Shown here one piece after another: positions 1 through 5,236 of a stretch of 6,047 bases of DNA (the first letter of the stretch is position 1; every line of letters starts with the position of its first letter). The DNA is from Flavobacteriia bacterium (GTDB lineage Bacteria > Bacteroidota > Bacteroidia > Flavobacteriales > Flavobacteriaceae): NCBI GenBank assembly GCA_011330545.1, contig DRQI01000391.1, forward strand, positions 1 through 6,047. Direction: 5' to 3'. The notes under the pieces are model-generated. The model had not been told where the DNA came from and ran no database searches. It saw only the letters and a list, made by a program, of their open reading frames with translations. A program made the position numbers and the translations under genes.

Positions 1-120
1 ATGGCCCGTTTGTTACGGGATAGCCGCCTAGGCCCCATCGGTGGCGGTACCTCTGAAATTTTAAAAGAAATTATTGCTAAAATTCTTATTGATAAAAAGA
101 ATTATAAACCGGCAACTTAG
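1..120 (+). CDS. Acyl-CoA dehydrogenase, C-terminal fragment (gene continues upstream of the window)
   Basis: Frame 1 is open from the first base to a TAG stop at 118-120 and gives 40 residues. The stretch RDSRLGPIGGGTSEILKEII is the typical C-terminal end of acyl-CoA dehydrogenases. In that family the Arg-hyphenated 'IGGGTSEI' segment is the conserved C-terminal signature that contacts the FAD of the neighbouring subunit. Family members are about 380-400 residues long, so roughly 90% of the gene lies before the window. The ATG at position 1 is an internal methionine codon, not the true start. The family catalyses FAD-dependent alpha,beta-dehydrogenation of acyl-CoA esters in fatty-acid or branched-chain amino-acid breakdown; the substrate cannot be told from this fragment. 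No clear rho-independent terminator follows the stop. Confidence 0.88.
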   Translation: MARLLRDSRLGPIGGGTSEILKEIIAKILIDKKNYKPAT

Positions 121-190
121 GCCATTTTGATTTTAACTCGCAGGCCGGGCTTTCATGTAAGTAGCTAACTTTGGGGATGGAGGCAACACA

Positions 191-300
191 AAAAATAAAG
201 TTAGTCTGTAACACCTTCCCTTTTTAAGGGAAGGTGGCCACGCCAAAGCGTGGACGGAAGGGTAAACTTTAACACTCGGAAAGTTTAACCAAAAAAATTA
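191..300. repeat. Structured direct repeat, copy A (three hairpins)
   Basis: This 110-bp unit matches 554-663 at 108 of 110 positions by direct reading, in the same orientation and offset by 363 bases. It contains three fold-backs. The first pairs 212-222 with 226-236 (11 bp, loop TTT). The second pairs CCACGC at 238-243 with GCGTGG at 248-253 (loop CAAA). The third pairs TAAACTTT at 263-270 with AAAGTTTA at 280-287 (9-nt loop), with two more pairs possible across a bulge. CCTTCC at 214-219 could alternatively pair with GGAAGG at 256-261, enclosing the second hairpin. A weaker, more diverged similarity extends leftward to a GCTAACTT motif at 164-171 (second copy 528-535). The design resembles REP-like intergenic palindromes; no transposase is encoded here. 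Confidence 0.9.
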
Positions 301-382
301 CAACTATTCAAATGTCTGATTTTGAGGTAGAAAATCGCTATTTTCTTGGACCTAATATGAGTCTCAAATAGTTAAAAAAAAT

Positions 383-450
383 ACGTTCTCGATACATTTT
401 TAGTAGTGAAAACTATTGGTTTTCATCACTAAAAACACTCGAACTGACGT
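383..450. repeat. Long imperfect hairpin flanked by short inverted motifs
   Basis: Bases 397-413 pair with 419-435 across a 5-nt loop (TATTG). The 17-position stem has one G-T wobble (406/426) and one A-C mismatch (405/427). Outside it lie matching short motifs: TCGA at 389-392 and 439-442, and ACGT at 383-386 and 447-450. The whole 68-bp unit is therefore an interrupted palindrome. The flanks GTTCTCGATACA and ACTCGAACTGACG remind me of an intergenic motif that recurs in Flavobacteriia genomes, with variable hairpin sequence between constant ends. That is recollection and was not checked. It sits between the two 110-bp repeats and is unrelated to them in sequence. No T-tract follows, so a classical terminator is unlikely. 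Confidence 0.65.
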
Positions 451-553
451 TTCAATTTAGTTTGTATAAATTTTTATCAGTAACTTACAAATAAACTAGA
501 GAACATTACAAGGCTTTAATTAAAGCGGCTAACTTCAGAACAGAAACAATATC

Positions 554-663
554 AAAAATAAAGTTAGTCTGTAACTCCTTCCCTTTTTAAGGGAAGGTGG
601 CCACGCCAAAGCGTGGACGAAAGGGTAAACTTTAACACTCGGAAAGTTTAACCAAAAAAATTA
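554..663. repeat. Structured direct repeat, copy B
   Basis: This is the second copy of the 110-bp unit. It differs from copy A at two positions: T at 576 where copy A has A at 213, and A at 620 where copy A has G at 257. The first change breaks an outer pair of hairpin one, leaving 9 bp (577-585 with 589-597), then a T-T mismatch and one further pair. Hairpin two pairs 601-606 with 611-616, and hairpin three pairs 626-633 with 643-650; both are unchanged. The second change removes the alternative GGAAGG partner seen in copy A. The copy ends about 100 bases before the TPR membrane protein gene, so it could lie in that gene's upstream region. Confidence 0.9.
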
Positions 664-690
664 TCTTTACTGTAAAAAACGCAAAAAACC

Positions 691-728
691 TAAGGGCAAC
701 GCCCTTAAAATTTCGTTGGATACGAAAT
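691..728. repeat. Pair of adjacent small hairpins upstream of the TPR gene
   Basis: TAAGGGC at 691-697 pairs perfectly with GCCCTTA at 701-707 across an AAC loop. Two bases later ATTTCGT at 710-716 pairs perfectly with ACGAAAT at 722-728 across a 5-nt loop. The second stem ends 17 bases before the purine-rich ribosome-binding sequence of the next gene. If transcribed they would fold in its 5' leader. They could be a REP-like repeat, a transcript-stabilising structure, or a leader element. Nothing in the window says which, and only one copy is present. Confidence 0.55.
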
Positions 729-745
729 ATTAAATAAACTAAAAT

Positions 746-760
746 GGGAGGAGAAGGAAG
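746..760 (+). promoter_or_regulatory. Strong purine-rich ribosome-binding site deciding the TPR gene start
   Basis: The run GGGAGGAGAAGGAAG directly precedes ATG at 762, with GGAGG (747-751) ending 10 bases before it. This makes 762, or the in-frame ATG at 771, a better start than the upstream in-frame ATG at 744, which would place this run inside the coding sequence. Such a strong Shine-Dalgarno match is unusual for Bacteroidota; the other starts in this window have none. Confidence 0.6.
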
Positions 761-761
761 C

Positions 762-1355
762 ATGCAGCACATGATAAATACCTTACGCAACAATAAAAGT
801 ATGTTGCGCAGAAAAAGTATGTTCAAAAAAGAACGTACTTTTTTAAATACACGCAAAGAGTATTACAACGCGGCGAAAGGAAAAGTTGACTTAAAAAAAG
901 CTACTAAAGAGGAATTGCTACAATTGCGAAAAAAAATTCTCAAACGCCGAAAAGTTGAAAATATAAGGGCTTGGGCTATTGTATTAGCCATACTAGTACC
1001 AGCCATAATATTAGGAGTTGATTTATTAAACAAAGAAGAAAAAATCGAAACAAACGAAACAGTAAATGAAGAATACCTAATTGATAATTTAAACGAATAT
1101 ACTTACCTCATTGAAGAAGGTGATAAGTGGATAGCGAAAAAAAACTGGAACAATGCCATTTACCGCTATGAGCAAGCCGTAAAATTATTCCCCGAAGAGC
1201 TTGAAGCCAACTACAGATTAGCTTTAGCCTATAGTTATAGCTGCAAATACACCCATAAAAACTGTGAAATAGGAAATGCGTTGGCCGGTAAACTTTTAAA
1301 ATTTTTCCCTGAAAATCAAGATGTGCTAGAGTTACAAAAGATTTTTGAAAAATAA
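762..1355 (+). CDS. Single-pass membrane protein with a C-terminal TPR-like domain, function unknown
   Basis: I do not recognise a named gene. The start at 762 gives 197 residues. Residues 1 to about 68 are very basic, with many Lys and Arg, and hold a helical stretch (KKATKEELLQLRKKILKRR). One hydrophobic membrane segment follows at about 69-89 (IRAWAIVLAILVPAIILGV). The positive-inside rule puts the N-terminus in the cytoplasm and the acidic C-terminal half in the periplasm. Residues about 115-147 fit a TPR helix pair (EEGDKWIAKKNWNNAIYRYE, then a Pro near the end of helix B). A second, irregular TPR-like unit follows, with a short insert between Cys161 and Cys168, the only two cysteines. 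TPR domains bind proteins, so a scaffold or assembly role is plausible but unproven. Basic N-terminus plus one membrane helix is a layout I have seen in small flavobacterial hypothetical proteins (recollection). Its stop is 10 bases from the convergent cca stop, with no visible terminator between. Confidence 0.75.
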   Translation: MQHMINTLRNNKSMLRRKSMFKKERTFLNTRKEYYNAAKGKVDLKKATKEELLQLRKKILKRRKVENIRAWAIVLAILVPAIILGVDLLNKEEKIETNETVNEEYLIDNLNEYTYLIEEGDKWIAKKNWNNAIYRYEQAVKLFPEELEANYRLALAYSYSCKYTHKNCEIGNALAGKLLKFFPENQDVLELQKIFEK

Positions 1356-1365
1356 TTCCCTTTAT

Positions 1366-2790
1366 TTATGATTCGGTTTTTTCCAACCCCATTTCAGTCC
1401 CTTTTGCCAACATAAACTGATAGGCCTCTTCGTAATCATTTTTAATCTCACCTTCTAAAATAGCATTTTTAACAGCTTCTTTTATGGTACCTATTTCCCT
1501 ACAAGGCTGTAGGTTAAAAGTTTGCATAATCAATTCTCCTGAAATAGGTGGTTGAAAATTACGTATCCTATCGCGTTCTTCTACTTCTTTAATTTTTTGC
1601 CGTACTTTTTTAAAATTAGCGAGGTATCGCCGTAATTTTTTTACGTTTTTGGTGGTAATATCGGCTTCGCAATGCGTCATCAAATCGTCTATTTCATCTC
1701 CGGCATCAAATATCAATCTGCGAACAGCAGCATCAGTAACATCTTCTGACAATACTACGGGCCTAGAACTCAATAGTACAATTTTTTGGACGTATTTGAG
1801 TTTTTCATTCATCGGCATTTTTAAACGTTTAAAAATTTTCTTTACCATTTTAGAACCTACAAATTCATGGGCATGAAAAGTCCACCCCAAGGCATCATCA
1901 AACCTTTTTGTTGGAGCTTTTCCAATATCGTGCAGCAATGCCGCCCAGCGCAACCATAAATTATCTGTTTTTTGTGCAATATTATCTACCACTTGCAGCG
2001 TGTGATAAAAATTATCTTTGTGTGACTGCCCTTTCTCTTCCTCTACTCCTTTCAATGCCGTAAGTTCGGGTAAAATTCTTTCTAACAAACGGGTTTGTTC
2101 TAGCAGTTTGAATCCAACAGAAGGCTTATCAGTTGCTACTATTTTATGTAATTCGTCAACAATCCTTTCTCGTGTAATAATATCTAATCTTTCTGCATTT
2201 TTAGTAATTGCCGCTAAGGAGGCCGGTTCAATAGTAAAATTTAATTGGGTGGCAAAGCGTATGGCACGCATCATGCGCAAAGGGTCATCAGAATAGGTGA
2301 TATCAGGATTTAAAGGCGTTCTGATGATTCCTTTTTTCAGGTCTTCTATACCGTTAAACGGATCTAATAATTTACCATAATTCGTTTTATTTAAACTCAA
2401 CGCAAGTGCATTGATGGTAAAATCACGCCGGTTTTGGTCGTCTTGCAAGGTACCTTTTTCTACTTCGGGGTTTCGGCTATGTTGTGTATACGATTCTTTT
2501 CTGGCACCTACAAATTCAACTTCTGTATTTTTATATTTTAACATGGCTGTACCGTACGTTTTAAAAATCTGTACCTTAGGTTTTGTAGGCAACATAGCCG
2601 CTGTTTTTTGTGCCAATGCAATGCCGCTGCCAACGGTAACGATATCAATATCTTTGGCATTGCGGTTTCTTTGCAATAAAAAATCGCGTACAAAGCCACC
2701 AATAACATACGATTCTAATTGTAAGGACGCCGAGGCCTTTGTAATATAGTTAAAAATTTCGGCGGTAAGTGGTTCTTTATATATTGGCAT
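1366..2790 (-). CDS. cca: CCA-adding tRNA nucleotidyltransferase (class II, with HD domain)
   Basis: The 474-residue product belongs to the tRNA nucleotidyltransferase/poly(A) polymerase family. It adds or repairs the 3'-terminal CCA of tRNA from CTP and ATP in the cytoplasm. The N-terminal catalytic head shows GGFVRD at 31-36 and KDIDIV at 46-51, with metal-binding Asp47 and Asp49 and a third acidic residue at Glu92. Next come RRDFTINA at 121-128, [13 protein letters not shown] at 168-180, and the nucleotide-selecting region near RERIVDEL at 207-214. A metal-dependent phosphohydrolase HD domain follows, with His263, the HDIGK motif at 287-291, and His306/His308. The length is normal for HD-containing bacterial members. 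In genomes with one such gene it is CCA transferase; a poly(A) polymerase role is the main alternative and less likely. It lies 79 bases downstream of the TsaC gene on the same strand and is probably co-transcribed, since I see no promoter between them. No interruption is seen. Confidence 0.93.
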   Translation of the reverse strand: MPIYKEPLTAEIFNYITKASASLQLESYVIGGFVRDFLLQRNRNAKDIDIVTVGSGIALAQKTAAMLPTKPKVQIFKTYGTAMLKYKNTEVEFVGARKESYTQHSRNPEVEKGTLQDDQNRRDFTINALALSLNKTNYGKLLDPFNGIEDLKKGIIRTPLNPDITYSDDPLRMMRAIRFATQLNFTIEPASLAAITKNAERLDIITRERIVDELHKIVATDKPSVGFKLLEQTRLLERILPELTALKGVEEEKGQSHKDNFYHTLQVVDNIAQKTDNLWLRWAALLHDIGKAPTKRFDDALGWTFHAHEFVGSKMVKKIFKRLKMPMNEKLKYVQKIVLLSSRPVVLSEDVTDAAVRRLIFDAGDEIDDLMTHCEADITTKNVKKLRRYLANFKKVRQKIKEVEERDRIRNFQPPISGELIMQTFNLQPCREIGTIKEAVKNAILEGEIKNDYEEAYQFMLAKGTEMGLEKTES

Positions 2791-2869
2791 GCTACTCTTT
2801 AATTAATCTATTTGTTTTGCGTTGGATGGCTCGAATACTTTACAACATTATTGCGCTTTATTTGACATC

Positions 2870-3430
2870 CTAAGCCCTGATAATTTCAACCCGCCCTTTG
2901 TTATTAATTTTAACAATAGTAGACGGAATATTTGGCCGTTTCTCTCGATGCAAATTTACCACATAATCTACCGCATCCAAAATAGGCTTCTCAATTTCTT
3001 TAAAAGTTTTTGGCGTAGGCTCGCCGCTGATATTTGCCGAAGTAGAAACAATTGGCTTTTGCAATTGCCCAATGAGCTTTTTGCAAAATTCGTCCTGAAC
3101 AATTCTAATGGCTACAGTTGTGTCTTTTGCAATAACATTGGCAGCCAATCCGGTTGGGTTCTTATAGATTACCGTTGTAGGTTTTGAAACATTCTTTAAA
3201 AAAGTTCGTACCTCATCAGAAACGTCATCTATATATTGTTGCAACATTGTAAACGAATTTACCAAAATAACCAAGCTTTTGCTCTCATCGCGTTTTTTGA
3301 GTTTGAAAATTTTTTCAACGGCCATTGCATCGGTAGCATCACATCCAATCCCCCAAACGGTATCGGTAGGGTATAGAATTACTCCTTTTTTTTGCAAGGT
3401 TTTTAAGGCTTTGTTCAATTCTTCCTTCAT
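2870..3430 (-). CDS. tsaC: Threonylcarbamoyl-AMP synthase (TsaC/YrdC/Sua5 family, short form)
   Basis: The 186-residue protein is a single YrdC domain without the C-terminal Sua5 extension. The enzyme makes L-threonylcarbamoyladenylate from threonine, bicarbonate and ATP. This is the first step of the t6A modification at position 37 of ANN-decoding tRNAs, and the intermediate is then used by the TsaD complex. Visible motifs are LYPTDTVWGIGCDA at 19-32, KKRDESKSL at 45-53 (the basic substrate-binding loop), STSANISGEP at 129-138, and IPSTIVKI near the C-terminus at 168-175. All lie in the expected order at normal length. It starts 19 bases after the methyltransferase stop on the same strand and precedes cca, which suggests one transcript that pairs two tRNA-maturation steps. 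The start ATG lies 16 codons before the first domain motif, as is usual. Confidence 0.92.
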   Translation of the reverse strand: MKEELNKALKTLQKKGVILYPTDTVWGIGCDATDAMAVEKIFKLKKRDESKSLVILVNSFTMLQQYIDDVSDEVRTFLKNVSKPTTVIYKNPTGLAANVIAKDTTVAIRIVQDEFCKKLIGQLQKPIVSTSANISGEPTPKTFKEIEKPILDAVDYVVNLHREKRPNIPSTIVKINNKGRVEIIRA

Positions 3431-3449
3431 TGGTTAATTTCTTGTTCAA

Positions 3450-4097
3450 TTATCTTTTTACACGGGCTACTGTGGCATATTGGGGATATTTTATATCCAT
3501 AGCGGTAAACAATAACGGGATATTGTATAAAATGGGTTTTAACGATTTGCTCCCATTGACACCTCTGTGTACTAACACTTCATATCCTAAATTTGTATAC
3601 ATATTACGTATACTTTTATAAGTAAAAAAACGCAAATGTGTTTTATCTAAAACCCCCGAGCTTTCATATTCAAATTCTTTTCGAAACAGCAATTTCATAA
3701 AGACATTGTGATATCGTATATTCGGAATAGAACTAATAACCACTCCGTCAGGAGAGAGTTTTCTTTTTATAGTTTCTAGTACCATATAAGGGTCTGCCAA
3801 ATGTTCTAATACATCGTTAAAATAAATGGCGTCAAAATACTTATCAGGCAAAGAAGCCAAGTGGTTTTCACACGGGCCGGTAAAGATATTGTCTACAATG
3901 CCCGTAGCTTTTTTGGCTTCTTGTTCCATCAATTCAATTCCCCATACTTCTGCATTGTTTCTCTTTTTGATGATACCCGCAAAAGTACCATTGCCACAAC
4001 CTACATCTAATACTTTTGTTGCATTTTCGGGTAAAAAATCTAGCATTTCAAGCCTTTGGTCGTTGTAATATCCGTCGGGTTTATTATCGTAATCCAT
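3450..4097 (-). CDS. Class I SAM-dependent methyltransferase, probably acting on an envelope glycan
   Basis: With the start at 4097 the protein has 215 residues. It shows the Rossmann-type SAM-binding core: VLDVGCGNGTF at 29-39 (motif I), an acidic residue at Glu55 after beta strand 2 (WGIEL), and FNDVLEHLADP at 93-103 (motif IV region). The segment SIPNIRYH at 123-130 followed by LDKTHLRFFT at 150-159 is typical of methyltransferases in O-antigen and LPS gene clusters, so a sugar substrate is likely; the target is not determinable. The reading frame stays open 39 codons further upstream to an ATG at 4214. The family normally begins just before the 'YY..R.EML' segment, so I chose the internal ATG (MDYDNKPDGYY). 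It is the first gene of the minus-strand row and diverges from the glycosyltransferase, which supports the envelope role. Confidence 0.85.
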   Translation of the reverse strand: MDYDNKPDGYYNDQRLEMLDFLPENATKVLDVGCGNGTFAGIIKKRNNAEVWGIELMEQEAKKATGIVDNIFTGPCENHLASLPDKYFDAIYFNDVLEHLADPYMVLETIKRKLSPDGVVISSIPNIRYHNVFMKLLFRKEFEYESSGVLDKTHLRFFTYKSIRNMYTNLGYEVLVHRGVNGSKSLKPILYNIPLLFTAMDIKYPQYATVARVKR

Positions 4098-4274
4098 ATA
4101 TTTCTTTTTATAAATGCTGTGTAAAACCAACTTTAAACCCGCATTACGCTTTCTTAATACATAATTCAGATTAAAAACGTTGAAATCAGCACCGTTGTAA
4201 CTGCAAATAAACAAATTACTTTAGATATATCATTTGTTTCTTTACATTTGCGGTCTCAACCAAAGGTCAATTTT
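4098..4274. other. Divergent intergenic region between methyltransferase and glycosyltransferase genes
   Basis: With the preferred starts this 177-base region separates the two divergent transcription units and should hold both promoters. A plausible plus-strand promoter is at 4220-4250. On the minus strand the best candidate -7 box has only a partial match (TTTATTTG) and no matching -33 element, so the promoter for the methyltransferase-tsaC-cca row is not assigned. If the methyltransferase really begins at 4214, most of this region is coding instead. Confidence 0.55.
4220..4250 (+). promoter_or_regulatory. Predicted Bacteroidota-type promoter for the glycosyltransferase-kinase pair
   Basis: TACATTTG at 4243-4250 matches the Bacteroidota -7 consensus TAnnTTTG exactly and is followed by C, as often seen. 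TTTA at 4220-4223 is a three-of-four match to the -33 element TTTG. The 19-base spacer is within the known range. Transcription would begin around 4256-4259 and leave a leader of under 20 bases before the ATG at 4275. This also argues against a TTG start at 4248, which would overlap the -7 box. Confidence 0.6.
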
Positions 4275-5198
4275 ATGGATATTTCCATTATATCAATCAA
4301 TTATAATAGCAGTGATTTAACATTAGGCCTTGTTAAATCTATTATACAACAAACTTCTTCTTCGGTTTTATACGAAATTATCATCATTGATAATTGTTCG
4401 AAGTCTGAAGACTATCTCAACTTAAAAAAAGTTCTCGGCAATTATGACAGCCGTGTTACCATTGTTCGAAGCAATATCAATTTAGGATTTGGCGGCGGCA
4501 ATATGCTTGGCACACAATATGCTTCGGGCAAGTATCTTGCCTTTGTCAATAATGATATTATTTTTATCGAAGATTGTTTTTCTTCGTTAAAAAAATTCAT
4601 GGAAACCCATCAAAATGTTGCAGTGGTAACGCCACAACAATTAGATAGGCATCAAAAGCCCACGTATAGTTTTGATTATTATCACGGCATTAGAAAAGAA
4701 ATTTTTGGAAGAAAAGCCATAGAATTGACTTCCAAAAAAATTAAAAGGGAAAGAAAACAATATACAGATTCATTTTCAGTAGATTTTGTACAAGGCAGTT
4801 TTATGTTTTTTGATGCCCACAAGTTTGCTGAAGTTGGCGGATTTGATACCAATATTTTTTTATATTATGAAGAAATGGATATTTGCTACCGCTTACAGCA
4901 AAAAGGGTACGCGAGTTATTTACATCCTGAAACGGCATTTATCCACTTACAAGGCGAAAGTACCACCTACAGTTTTGAGATAGCTAAAGAATTGAAAATT
5001 TCAAAACTATATGTATTTCGTAAAAACCACCACTATTTGAAATATTTGATTATTCGATTTTATTGGATGGCTGTTTGCCTTTATAAAAGTATCTTCAGGC
5101 CTGTATTTTGGAAGTTGTTTTTTATTACCATCACCGGAAAATATGTTGAAAACTCATTAAAACTTCAGCAAAAAATTGTATTTATCGAAAATGAATAA
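4275..5198 (+). CDS. Family 2 glycosyltransferase (GT-A fold, rhamnosyltransferase-like)
   Basis: The 307-residue protein transfers a sugar from a nucleotide-sugar donor during surface polysaccharide or LPS assembly at the cytoplasmic face of the inner membrane. The N-terminal Rossmann-like half has ISINYN at 6-11, IIIIDNCS at 35-42 (nucleotide-binding Asp39), NLGFGGGN at 69-76, and FVNND at 90-94, the DXD-equivalent metal-binding motif. The acceptor half has VQGSFMF at 172-178, VGGFD at 187-191, the EEMD segment at 199-202 with the likely catalytic acid, and a conserved His224. This order is that of WbbL-like GT2 enzymes; donor and acceptor are unknown. A hydrophobic and aromatic C-terminal stretch at about 254-287 suggests membrane association. 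The ATG at 4275 is chosen because a TTG 27 bases upstream overlaps the predicted promoter. The LPS kinase gene follows 38 bases later. Confidence 0.92.
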   Translation: MDISIISINYNSSDLTLGLVKSIIQQTSSSVLYEIIIIDNCSKSEDYLNLKKVLGNYDSRVTIVRSNINLGFGGGNMLGTQYASGKYLAFVNNDIIFIEDCFSSLKKFMETHQNVAVVTPQQLDRHQKPTYSFDYYHGIRKEIFGRKAIELTSKKIKRERKQYTDSFSVDFVQGSFMFFDAHKFAEVGGFDTNIFLYYEEMDICYRLQQKGYASYLHPETAFIHLQGESTTYSFEIAKELKISKLYVFRKNHHYLKYLIIRFYWMAVCLYKSIFRPVFWKLFFITITGKYVENSLKLQQKIVFIENE

Positions 5199-5236
5199 CG
5201 ACTAAGCATGGTACTTATTAATGAGATTAAAATTTA

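Larger units (their letters stand above)
121..761. other. Repeat-rich intergenic region with no convincing gene
   Basis: This stretch of about 640 bases lies between the acyl-CoA dehydrogenase stop and the start of the TPR membrane protein gene. I see no tRNA or rRNA and no ORF with a recognisable product. It holds two direct repeat copies of 110 bp (191-300 and 554-663), a long imperfect hairpin (about 383-450), a weak hairpin (329-335 with 340-346, loop CGCT), and two adjacent hairpins just before the next gene (691-707 and 710-728). A short ATG-initiated frame of 19 codons at 312-371 is not convincing. The density of fold-back sequences suggests REP-like or other non-autonomous repeats rather than lost genes. 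The promoter of the TPR gene should also lie near the right end, but no clean TAnnTTTG -7 element is visible there. Confidence 0.75.

Noticed and set aside
212..236. Hairpin one of repeat copy A as a rho-independent terminator
   Set aside because: No T-run follows the stem; it is followed directly by a GC-containing second hairpin. It could still block exonucleases.
312..371. Short frame of 19 codons (MSDFEVENRYFLGPNMSLK) between the repeats
   Set aside because: It has no ribosome-binding sequence, no recognisable motif and no promoter match. Its length is within chance expectation, though its composition looks less random than most shadows.
191..663. CRISPR array or integron attC sites as an explanation for the repeats
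   Set aside because: There are only two copies, each 110 bp, spaced 253 bases apart, with no cas or integrase genes and no attC core sites.
662..669. TATCTTTA as a -7 promoter box for the TPR gene
   Set aside because: It misses the G of TAnnTTTG, and no TTTG-like -33 element lies 19-21 bases upstream.
744..761. ATG at 744 as start of the TPR gene
   Set aside because: It would translate the purine-rich ribosome-binding run as MGGEGS; the run fits better as the site for ATG 762.
632..856. Minus-strand open frame of 74 codons
   Set aside because: It overlaps the repeat, the hairpins and the start of the TPR gene on the other strand, and its Phe/Leu-rich product is what the complement of an A-rich Lys-coding sequence gives.
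1649..2749. Plus-strand open frames opposite cca
   Set aside because: They are complements of a well-supported coding sequence with full family motifs and show no domains of their own.
2822..3187. Plus-strand open frame of 121 codons opposite tsaC
   Set aside because: It is antisense to the conserved YrdC domain, with a composition typical of a shadow frame.
4248..4274. TTG start at 4248 for the glycosyltransferase
   Set aside because: It overlaps the predicted -7 promoter box, and GT2 proteins normally begin right at the first beta strand, as with ATG 4275.
4786..4983. Open frame of 65 codons inside the glycosyltransferase gene
   Set aside because: It is out of frame within the conserved GGFD/EEMD region and has no start signal.
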